Shown in pieces: positions 55,577 to 63,003 of a stretch of DNA of 64,000 nucleotides. Location of the stretch: assembly GCF_000828085.3 (NCBI RefSeq), contig NZ_JXCA02000001.1:718741-782740 (forward strand), in the 5' to 3' direction. Source of the stretch: Scytonema tolypothrichoides VB-61278. Its GTDB lineage: Bacteria > Cyanobacteriota > Cyanobacteriia > Cyanobacteriales > Nostocaceae. A program made the translations under genes and the position numbers. A model generated the notes under the pieces. That model saw only the letters and a program-made list of their open reading frames with translations. It was not told the origin of the DNA and ran no database searches. The first letter of the stretch is position 1. Each line of letters begins with the position of its first letter.

Positions 55577-55825
55577 ATGGTTTATCAAATTGTTAGCGGC
55601 AGAAGCAACAACTCAATCACAGCAAATCGCAGTTTCCGGTTTGAAGTGATCGGTCTCCATCAAAATGAGGTCACAGATAATAACAAGTATGCCATTCGCT
55701 CCAGTGCCAGTGTGTTTATTACGGTACCGTTTAGCCGCTTAAATCAAGAACTCCAGCGGATTAATCGACTTGGTGGCAAAATCGTTAATATTGAACCGTT
55801 GACGGTTGAAAGTTACGAAGCTTAG
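55577..55825 (+). CDS. cpcD: Phycobilisome rod-capping linker CpcD
   Basis: 82 residues from ATG 55577 (MVYQIVSGRSNNS); four residues upstream in the frame are not family-like. It matches the CpcD small linker: FRFEVIGLHQNEVTDNN, IRSSASVFITVPFSRLNQEL, LGGKIVNIEPL. It caps the core-distal end of rods. Its domain also ends both rod linkers. It is the last gene of the operon; no cpcE/F/G lies before the next, unrelated gene. Confidence 0.93.
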   Translation: MVYQIVSGRSNNSITANRSFRFEVIGLHQNEVTDNNKYAIRSSASVFITVPFSRLNQELQRINRLGGKIVNIEPLTVESYEA

Positions 55826-55944
55826 GACAACTTCTCATTTCATTTGCAGGTCAAATTAAAAATTAAAGGTGATCACATTGCTTGAGAATTGATCGACGAC
55901 ACAGTAGCTTTCGGTAACGATGACACGAAAAGTAAGTTATAGAT

Positions 55945-56712
55945 ATGACTTTCATGCAGGCTTGCTTTCTTTTTTTCGCTGCTTGGATGAGTGGAGTGTT
56001 GAATTCCGTTGCTGGCGGAGGTGGGTTGATTATTTTTCCGGCACTTATAGTCACTGGTCTGCCAGCTATCAGCGCCAACGCGACAAGTACGCTTGCCTCA
56101 TGTCCTGGATACATTGCTGGCATTAGTGCCTATCGTGAGGAATTGCAGGCACAGCAGCAGCTATCTTGGTTATTTGGCAGTGTTAGTCTCGTTGGCGGAA
56201 TGTTAGGTGCAGTATTACTGCTTCACACCCCAGCTTCTGTGTTCGATCAGCTTGTGCCTTATCTATTGTTGCTTGCTACAGTACTGTTCACTTTCGGTAA
56301 TTCAATCTCAACTTTGTTACAGATTGCTCCTAAAGAAACTGCTCAGAATTCTTCGTGTTTCCAGATCAAAGCATCATTCGTTCAGTTGTTGGTCAGCGTT
56401 TACGGAGGCTTTTACGGCTTGGGCATCAGCTTTTTAATTTTGGCAACTTTAAGGATAGTGGGCATCAAGAATATTCATCAAATGAATGCTCTAAAAGTAC
56501 TGATAATTATGTGTACTGATAGTTTTGCAATAGTGACTTTTGTAATTGCTGGAGTGATAGCTTGGCAGCAAGCCCTAGTGATGATGGTGGGGGCATCCGT
56601 CGGCGGCTACAGTGGTGCCTACTATGCCCGCCAGCTAAAACCAGAGTGGGTGAGGCGTTTTGTCATTGTCATTGCTTGGGGGATAACTTGCTACTTTTTC
56701 CTTCGCAAATAG
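55945..56712 (+). CDS. TSUP/TauE-SafE family membrane transporter
   Basis: 255 residues with eight hydrophobic helices. The family motif GVLNSVAGGGGLIIFPALIV is near the N-terminus (about 13-32), and a second, weaker copy (VGASVGGYSGAYYARQL) occurs near 218-234, as expected for the internal duplication. Members export sulfite, sulfonates or related anions, but the substrate here is unknown. ATG 55945 is chosen; it is 120 bases after cpcD and may not be part of that operon. Confidence 0.88.
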   Translation: MTFMQACFLFFAAWMSGVLNSVAGGGGLIIFPALIVTGLPAISANATSTLASCPGYIAGISAYREELQAQQQLSWLFGSVSLVGGMLGAVLLLHTPASVFDQLVPYLLLLATVLFTFGNSISTLLQIAPKETAQNSSCFQIKASFVQLLVSVYGGFYGLGISFLILATLRIVGIKNIHQMNALKVLIIMCTDSFAIVTFVIAGVIAWQQALVMMVGASVGGYSGAYYARQLKPEWVRRFVIVIAWGITCYFFLRK

Positions 56713-56801
56713 CTGTAGTTGTCGATTAACACCACAAATAATGGGTGGGGAAAGTAAATCACTTCAATCTATTTGTAAAAACGTTGGATCACAACATCTC
56801 T

Positions 56802-56837
56802 ACTTACTGACCTCGCAGAATTCCGAGACCAGCTTTC
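56802..56837 (-). pseudogene. Copy of the ParA-gene 3' end (relic)
   Basis: Read on the minus strand directly after the Hsp70-like stop, the sequence encodes KKAGLGILRGQ and a stop, then TAGAGATG. The same codons end the REase-ParA gene (60258-60287) with KAGLGILRGQ, differing only at synonymous positions. It looks like the tail left by a deleted or recombined paralogue. Confidence 0.65.
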
Positions 56838-58820
56838 TTAAGCAATCAACAACCTAGCTTTATCCGCTTGCTCTTGCACACTTTCCTTCAACCACTCACT
56901 GATAGATTTACCCAATTTGACACCTATTGTTGGATCTTGGGTTAAAGTCTGTTGAATTTTTTGCTGCAACTCTGGTTTCTTCTGATACGCTAGTTCGTCA
57001 ATTTTTTGATCAGGCACCAATTTGCGTATCCAGCCCGGTATATCTGTTTCCTTAACTAAGGATTCACCTATAAAGTAAGCTATTATTCCAACAATCGGTG
57101 CAATGATTCCAGTAAAAAGTAGGATATGGAATAATCCTGCTAGGACAACGCCTACAATTAAAGCAACAAGGTGTCCAACAAATATAGAAAGCCCGGTTAA
57201 ATCATCAAAAGATATGGATGTGGGAACTTTGTCTGTGTGATCCCCCAAGTCAATTGTTTTGCTGCCAAATGTTTCCAGTGGTAAATTATATTTTCTACAA
57301 ATTGAATCTGTTTTTTCCCTCACCTCGTTTTGAACTTTTGACAACCACTCAACTAAACAGATCGTCACTTTATTATTGGCATCACTTCCTGTTAGCCAAG
57401 CTTTGGCTTTCTGCTCTATTTCCGATTCCAGAGATGATAGCGTTATGATATCTCTGTTCCGCCAAGATTTTACGCTTGGCTTTATCACATCGTCTACCAA
57501 ACCATTTGCCAGTTCCTCGGCTAATTTTTCCAAGAAGACGGGTATATAATTTCCTACAATACCTGTCAGTTCTAGGTCAAGAAATTGATTAATTTCTTCC
57601 AGAAATCCCGCTGTGCGAATGTACACCCGTCCCCAACGTGCCAGTCCTCTGGCAATACTAAGTTCAGGTTCTCCATCTCGCTTGCAAGGCAAATCGAGAA
57701 AGACTTCTTGGCATATTTCCAGAACAAACGACATCTTGGAAGCACTACCTGTGAGGAGGATGGCACTTGGTTGAATGCCTATGTGTTGCAACTTTTCTTT
57801 GACTCCCTGCAACTGGTCACGGAAAGCATCACGCCAACTTTTGTTGTCAAGTTCGCTTAGAGGTTGATTGAGAATTGTGTTCATCATTTTGCCATTGACA
57901 ATCGGCAAAAACTTAAACTTTCTTTGAATATCTTCAATACCTACATTAACAATGGTTTCTTCGTAAGAATCTTGATAATTAAAATACTCCTCTTTTGCTT
58001 TACGGCATCGGAGTTCACAGCGATTTTTGTATATTGGGTTTTGCTCAAAAATTTTTTCAAGCTGCGAAATTTCTTCGAGTTGCAAAATTTCTTCATCTTT
58101 AAGAATTTCTCCAAGTCGTAAAATTTCTTCGCGTCCCTCCCTATATTGTGTTTGACATTCCAGGGTTTTCTTAAGAATTTCTTTTTCAATTAAGGATGCA
58201 CCCAAGTCGTGTCCAAAATCTATCGGAGTGTCAGACATACCCTTGACAAGGGTGTAATCTGTGGTGGAAGAACCAATGTCGATGACCAACACCGACTTTT
58301 GTAATTCTTCTATGGTGAATATGCCACTTTCTTTGGCGTGCATCAAAGCCGCGCGTGACTCTTTGACTACGGTTGCATTTGGCAAGCAATCTTTAGAAAG
58401 GAGTTGTTTGTAAGTCTCAATTTCTTCTTGCCACCATCCTGATGGACAACCGATGAAAAAGTAGTTGTTATCTCCGGACTGAATTTGTTGGGTATCAATC
58501 AAATGCTGGTAGATAGCATTCACAAATTCTTTAATGTTTTTTTGGTATGCCGTTTCATTAAAACGTCTAGATTTAAAGGCGATTTCAAAGATGGTGGCAT
58601 CGGGCATTTGACATGCCATTTCACCAATGATTATTCCTTTTTTAGGATGATGGGCAATGGCAGTGATTTGGCTTTTCCTATTATTAATGAGTAGACTTTG
58701 AGGAGTCGTTTCTGCATTATCTGCTCGTACCCAGCTAAGAGCCGTTTCTCCATGCCCTAAATCAAATCCAATGATTTTGATATTATGATAATCGTGCATT
58801 AGTAATTCTGTTTGCTCCAT
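56838..58820 (-). CDS. Membrane-anchored Hsp70/actin-type ATPase
   Basis: 660 residues. Phosphate-1 IIGFDLGHGETALSW (about 16-30), phosphate-2 VLVIDIGSSTTDYTLVKG and adenosine motif AILLTGSASKMSFVL mark an actin/Hsp70 ATPase domain. A Glu/Leu-rich insert with repeated EEI-type words (about 230-262) is unusual. A C-terminal membrane part (about 555-605) has two hydrophobic helices, then a soluble tail. It lacks the Hsp70 substrate-binding beta domain and EEVD-like tail, so client chaperoning is not assured. It precedes the ParA relic; upstream is the glycine-zipper gene (71 bases). Confidence 0.85.
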   Translation of the reverse strand: MEQTELLMHDYHNIKIIGFDLGHGETALSWVRADNAETTPQSLLINNRKSQITAIAHHPKKGIIIGEMACQMPDATIFEIAFKSRRFNETAYQKNIKEFVNAIYQHLIDTQQIQSGDNNYFFIGCPSGWWQEEIETYKQLLSKDCLPNATVVKESRAALMHAKESGIFTIEELQKSVLVIDIGSSTTDYTLVKGMSDTPIDFGHDLGASLIEKEILKKTLECQTQYREGREEILRLGEILKDEEILQLEEISQLEKIFEQNPIYKNRCELRCRKAKEEYFNYQDSYEETIVNVGIEDIQRKFKFLPIVNGKMMNTILNQPLSELDNKSWRDAFRDQLQGVKEKLQHIGIQPSAILLTGSASKMSFVLEICQEVFLDLPCKRDGEPELSIARGLARWGRVYIRTAGFLEEINQFLDLELTGIVGNYIPVFLEKLAEELANGLVDDVIKPSVKSWRNRDIITLSSLESEIEQKAKAWLTGSDANNKVTICLVEWLSKVQNEVREKTDSICRKYNLPLETFGSKTIDLGDHTDKVPTSISFDDLTGLSIFVGHLVALIVGVVLAGLFHILLFTGIIAPIVGIIAYFIGESLVKETDIPGWIRKLVPDQKIDELAYQKKPELQQKIQQTLTQDPTIGVKLGKSISEWLKESVQEQADKARLLIA

Positions 58821-58891
58821 ACAATTAATACTATTGATTCGTTCCCATGCTCTGCGTGAGAACGAGAGTAAAATGATGAATATTGCCCACC

Positions 58892-59938
58892 TTACGATAC
58901 TGATGATGCAGGCTCAATTACGCTACCTGGTAAGAGTACTTGGTTATCTTTAACAAAGGCTTGTTTCAGGGTGATGTAATCTGTAATTTGTGGGTCGAGA
59001 CTCGGCTCAAAGTAGAACATTGACCAAGCTTCCATTCCCGAGTCCTGTTCCTCTATTGGTTGATAAACTCGTGTCTCAATTCCGTAGCGTCTCAAAATCG
59101 TCGCAGCTTGTTCAATGCGCCTACGCACCGCAGTTGGCAGTTGAGTTTGTTCATCGAGTCCCTCTGCCATCAGGTCTTGTAGGTACTCTAACAAGTCTAG
59201 ATGATTTTCCAGACCGGGTTTGGGTGATTTCTCTTCGCTTCCCCCGTACGCAGCAACAGTTAGATCAATTGATTGAAAAGCTTGATAGAGATGGTCAAGT
59301 AATTTATCAATATCTATTTTTACAATACTTGTTTTCAACGTGTTTTTAGGTGGTTCTGGCTGCGAGACAACACCTGTGTTTTCAGACGACTGTGTTTGTT
59401 GAACTATTTTTCCAATCACTCCTCCCGTGATTGCCCCTATTAACCCCCATATATAACCCCCTGCCAAGGTTCCGGTTATACCGCCAGCAAGTAAGCTACT
59501 CATAACCTCGCGGTTTTGCTGCACTTGTTGTGATAATCCCTGCTTGTAATAGTCAAGCGATGTCAATGCTTTCAGATTTTTTTCTATCTGAGTAATTGTG
59601 TTAAATGGCGCTATGTTAGAGGTTAACTCAGTCAAGCCTAGCTGGTTTTCGGATTGTGAGTTAGCACTACTGTGAGATTTTTCCGAAGTGTTTAGGTTTG
59701 AATCTTGCAGTTTGACTAATATTAAAATGCTCGTGTATTGATTAAGCGCCTTTAACATGACTGTGGCAAGGCGTGCCTGTGGTGGGGTCAATCCTCTAAT
59801 GTAATCACCACTCAAGTCTGCAAGCTTGTTAATCTCGTCTTGGACTATCTTAACGGCTTGTTCAGTTGTTTCTACACCTTCTAATTGAGACTTTAGCTTT
59901 TCTTTTATTTCTTTGTAATGAGATATAAGTGTTTTCAT
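58892..59938 (-). CDS. Helical protein with glycine-zipper membrane segment
   Basis: 348 residues. Helical N-terminus (1-110), then a glycine-zipper hydrophobic pair (about 168-202: LLAGGITGTLAGGYIWGLIG, ITGGVIGKIV) that could enter membranes, a polar linker, and a C-terminal region (about 215-348) with DLLEYLQDLMAEGLDEQTQL and RRIEQAATILRRYGIE. The last part recalls GrpE-like exchange factors only faintly. It is between the Hsp70-like gene and the ParA fusion, all on the minus strand, which suggests a joint role. Family unassigned. Confidence 0.72.
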   Translation of the reverse strand: MKTLISHYKEIKEKLKSQLEGVETTEQAVKIVQDEINKLADLSGDYIRGLTPPQARLATVMLKALNQYTSILILVKLQDSNLNTSEKSHSSANSQSENQLGLTELTSNIAPFNTITQIEKNLKALTSLDYYKQGLSQQVQQNREVMSSLLAGGITGTLAGGYIWGLIGAITGGVIGKIVQQTQSSENTGVVSQPEPPKNTLKTSIVKIDIDKLLDHLYQAFQSIDLTVAAYGGSEEKSPKPGLENHLDLLEYLQDLMAEGLDEQTQLPTAVRRRIEQAATILRRYGIETRVYQPIEEQDSGMEAWSMFYFEPSLDPQITDYITLKQAFVKDNQVLLPGSVIEPASSVS

Positions 59939-60106
59939 AATAAATATAAATTTTAAGGCATCTATTTCTATACTATCGTTGCGATCTCACAGGGTGCTAT
60001 TTATATTTGTTGGGTTTGCACAACCTTTATAGTAGTATTTTTAAGTATGTATAGCATCTGTTAAATAAAATACTTAAATATGAAATCGTTCGTCGCTAAA
60101 ACCTTT

Positions 60107-60147
60107 CCCTCTCCTTAATAAGGAGAGGGATGCCCGACAGGGCAGGG
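60107..60147. repeat. Palindromic repeat in the 59939-60257 gap
   Basis: CCCTCTCCTT-AAT-AAGGAGAGGG is a perfect hairpin (60107-60129), followed by GCCC-GACA-GGGC. It is a common dispersed repeat. The rest of the 319-base gap (59939-60257) is AT-rich, with nothing else recognisable. Confidence 0.75.
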
Positions 60148-60257
60148 TGAGGTTTCCATTGAGTTTTGGTTAGTTCAATGACTTCTATGTACACCTTAGT
60201 CTTGCGGCGAGGAAAGCCTAAGCCCACCTTTAGCGGGGTAGGGTTCTTCAAATCTAC

Positions 60258-61400
60258 TTACTGACCTCGTAGAATTCCAAGACCAGCTTTTCTCTCTATA
60301 TAATCTGCCAAGCTGATAAAGTCATCACGCGGATAGCACCTTCCTCCAATCAAGTCAAATGCCAATTTGCTAGATGGATTTTGGGGATTTTCTAGAATAT
60401 GTATTCCCCAGTAATAAAGTTGATCACTGGCTCGAATACAAACTTCTTCTGGGTCTATACAATGAAACTTTTCATCTGTTTTGAGAATGTCTTTATATGT
60501 CTCTAAATAAACTTTTCTGAGAAGACTTAATTTTTGAGAGCCAGGATTTTTGAAATTATTAACTAAGACAAACAAGTGAGCATTTTTGTTGATGTGACGT
60601 ATTTCTGTCACAGTATCTCGAATCACTTGACCATGCTTATTTAAGCCGAGTGGATTTAAGGTGGTTGGTATGATGCAATAGTGCAATTTTTCGAGTAACT
60701 TTGTAGGGTTCCGCTCAAGTGCCGGAGAGCAATCGCAAATAACTATTCTACAATCACGGGCGGAATCTTCATGCCAATCCCTGCCATCAAAAACTTCTAT
60801 TGTCGTACCCCTGCCTCTAGAATTAGGAACAAAAACCCCATCTCCTACTAGCTTTTGCAAATTTTGTTCTGGATCCAAATCTACAAGCGCCACATTAAAT
60901 CCTTGTAGTGCAAATGCTCCTGCTAAATGCCCTGCTATAGTTGTTTTCCCAACTCCCCCTTTACAAGTAAAAATGCCAAAATAAACCTTTTCTGATGGTG
61001 TGGAATCGTCATTCATTCTATGTTCGTAATCAGCGCCATCAATACCAACTAGCTTATTTTCCTGAGCAATTCCACAGCGGATTTTAGCATCCTTCCCCCA
61101 GGATCTAATTAAAGCCAGTGCTGGTCCACTGAAACCTCTTGTTGTTATGAATAAGCCAAAATTAAATTTATTACCTTCATCAGAATCTAAAAAATTCGCA
61201 AATTTTAAAAGCTGCGGTGCTGCTACATTATTTCTCAGCCACTTGATGCAAACAGCGCCAAATAAATTTCCTTTTTTAACAACTAAATCGTAACCAGATT
61301 GGTTTGATTTGGCAGCTATCACTGTCCAACCCGCCCTATGGAGAAGTGTTGCTACGTGCTGTTCAAAGTGGCTATAGTCTTTTATGTAAGCAGGCTCCAT
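60258..61400 (-). CDS. Restriction-endonuclease-like / ParA ATPase fusion
   Basis: 380 residues. The N-terminal ~120 residues look like an Mrr-type PD-(D/E)xK fold: FEQHVATLLHRAGWTVIAAK, GYDLVV (Asp38) and AVCIKWL (Ile52-Lys53, replacing the usual QxK). From about 140 a ParA/MinD-type ATPase follows, with the deviant Walker A FTCKGGVGKTTIAGHL (146-153), switch region VDLDPEQNLQKL and IVICDCSPAL. It ends KAGLGILRGQ. Three direct repeats lie just upstream of the ATG. Partitioning, or a defence protein that recognises DNA, is possible. The family is clear by parts; the combination is uncommon. Confidence 0.85.
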   Translation of the reverse strand: MEPAYIKDYSHFEQHVATLLHRAGWTVIAAKSNQSGYDLVVKKGNLFGAVCIKWLRNNVAAPQLLKFANFLDSDEGNKFNFGLFITTRGFSGPALALIRSWGKDAKIRCGIAQENKLVGIDGADYEHRMNDDSTPSEKVYFGIFTCKGGVGKTTIAGHLAGAFALQGFNVALVDLDPEQNLQKLVGDGVFVPNSRGRGTTIEVFDGRDWHEDSARDCRIVICDCSPALERNPTKLLEKLHYCIIPTTLNPLGLNKHGQVIRDTVTEIRHINKNAHLFVLVNNFKNPGSQKLSLLRKVYLETYKDILKTDEKFHCIDPEEVCIRASDQLYYWGIHILENPQNPSSKLAFDLIGGRCYPRDDFISLADYIERKAGLGILRGQ

Positions 61401-61416
61401 AAATGAGATTTCGGGA

Positions 61417-61449
61417 TAATGTAAGCTTAATGTAAGCTTAATATAAACT
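61417..61449 (-). promoter_or_regulatory. Three 11-bp direct repeats upstream of the ParA-fusion gene
   Basis: TAATGTAAGCT, TAATGTAAGCT and TAATATAAACT are contiguous, 17-49 bases before the ATG at 61400. Spacing of one helical turn is expected for a DNA-binding protein; ParA-type ATPases often repress their own gene through such sites. Confidence 0.65.
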
Positions 61450-61607
61450 TAAGTTAGTTTGTTACTAAGTTTGTTGTTAAGACGGAATCTAGTTTAACAT
61501 CCACAAGAACTTTGATAAATTTTTAAAAAAGTTGTTCCAAGTTCTATACTCGTTAGGTGATGATTTGTTAAGCTGAAAGCGCGGGTAAGAGGAGTCATGT
61601 CAGCGCA

Positions 61608-62483
61608 ATGCATTGGTTGTTATCTGGACCTCTAAGCGTCGAGAAGTTAACGGTTCATATTGCAGGGTTGCCAGCATCGTTACAAGGTACGAAGCTGGTT
61701 CATATGTCAGACCTGCATTATGATGGTAAGCGGCTGTCGGAAGAAATGCTGGAAGAAGCGATCGCAGTTAGCAACGAAGCTGAACCCGATTTGGTTATAT
61801 TAACAGGTGACTATATTACTGACGATCCGTCACCAATTCATCGGCTTGTGCTACGACTCAAACATCTGCAAAGTCGCGCTGGGGTCTATGCCGTACTTGG
61901 TAATCATGATATATATTACACTCGTTCTAAAGCAGAAGTAACAGCTGCATTTGAAAGTATAGATATTAAAGTTCTTTGGAATGAAATTGCATATCCTTTA
62001 GGCAAAGAATTACCTTTGGTTGGATTAGCTGATTACTGGTCACGAGAATTTAAGCCTGAAGTTGTGATGAATCAGCTAGACGGTACTACACCTCGCATTG
62101 TGCTATCCCACAACCCAGATAGTGCAGAAATATTACAAAAATGGCGAGTGGATTTGCAGCTGTCTGGTCATACTCACGGCAGTCAAATTGTCATTCCAGG
62201 ACTTGGTCCTGCTGTGATCTACTATAAGCCGTTTGTTCGCAAACTTCCCAGAAAACTACGGCGATGGGTGCCATTTTTGCGAGGAGACTGTTCTAAAGTC
62301 ATGAAACACTGGGAATGGGCACAGGGTTTTCACAAGGTAGGAACAAATCAGCTTTACGTTAATCGCGGCTTAGGGACTTATCCACCAGGACGTTTGTTTT
62401 GCCCACCAGAAGTGACTGTGATAACTTTAATGAATAGCATTCAACCCTTCGACTACGCTCAGGGTAAACCCTTAACAGATTAA
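61608..62483 (+). CDS. Metallophosphoesterase (YkuE/YaeI-like)
   Basis: 291 residues. Metal ligands are in KLVHMSDLHYDG, LVILTGDYI, VLGNHDIYY and LSGHTHGSQIVIPG, all in the calcineurin-like order. YaeI/YkuE-type members hydrolyse UDP-diacylglucosamine or phosphodiesters; the substrate is open. The last ~11 residues (FDYAQGKPLTD) come from an intergenic repeat (CCCTTCGACTACGCTCAGGG), so the ancestral stop was probably a little upstream. It is preceded by GAGGAGTC and divergent from the ParA gene. Confidence 0.88.
   Translation: MHWLLSGPLSVEKLTVHIAGLPASLQGTKLVHMSDLHYDGKRLSEEMLEEAIAVSNEAEPDLVILTGDYITDDPSPIHRLVLRLKHLQSRAGVYAVLGNHDIYYTRSKAEVTAAFESIDIKVLWNEIAYPLGKELPLVGLADYWSREFKPEVVMNQLDGTTPRIVLSHNPDSAEILQKWRVDLQLSGHTHGSQIVIPGLGPAVIYYKPFVRKLPRKLRRWVPFLRGDCSKVMKHWEWAQGFHKVGTNQLYVNRGLGTYPPGRLFCPPEVTVITLMNSIQPFDYAQGKPLTD
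62445..62475. repeat. Dispersed repeat forming the metallophosphoesterase C-terminus
   Basis: CCCTTCGACTACGCTCAGGG and following GTAAACC. It is a common cyanobacterial interspersed word and is part of the reading frame here. Confidence 0.6.
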
Positions 62484-63003
62484 CCGCCGAAAGCTACGAT
62501 GGATGCGTATCAGCAGCTTGCGGCGGTTTAGTAGGTGTCAATGATTGAGAAGAGTAAAAAATGAGAATAAAGAGACTCAACTAAGGTGGGCAAACTTCAC
62601 AACCAATAATCTTCGCAATTGTGTGTTCTTGATTTCAGCGAGGCAGGCATTTTTGCTGTCAGTTAAAAAACCTCCAAAACGACTTTACTAAACCTTAGGC
62701 GAAAACACATCACAACAGAACACAACAACTGAGAAATGGTCGCGAACATATTAGAGCAGGAGGCACAGGCTCTAACAAGTGGAGATTTGGATAAATTTCT
62801 AACTTCCATGCGCCTACTATTTAAGTTAGCATCTCCCGCTAAGAAAGGTTTATATATTTACCAAATTTTATGACGATTCATCCGTCTTAACATTTTATAA
62901 AATTTGTTATAAATATAGTCTTTTTTACTGTCATATCGGAAAAGTTGATTTGTATTTCTTGAGGTGCTGATTTCATTTGCAGTCTCCAGGTGCTTTGCCC
63001 AGC
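62484..63003. other. Intergenic region
   Basis: 520 bases with no conserved gene. Features are a possible small frame at 62736-62873, an AT-rich region after it, and dispersed words. The promoter of nothing obvious is here: the next gene is on the minus strand and ends at 63004. Confidence 0.5.
62736..62873 (+). CDS. Possible small protein, 45 residues
   Basis: ATG 62736 to TGA 62873. It starts MVANILEQEAQALTSGDLDK and ends AKKGLYIYQIL, amphipathic with a basic end. No ribosome site is obvious. It may be chance or a fragment. Included because it is the only coherent frame in a 520-base gap. Confidence 0.3.
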   Translation: MVANILEQEAQALTSGDLDKFLTSMRLLFKLASPAKKGLYIYQIL

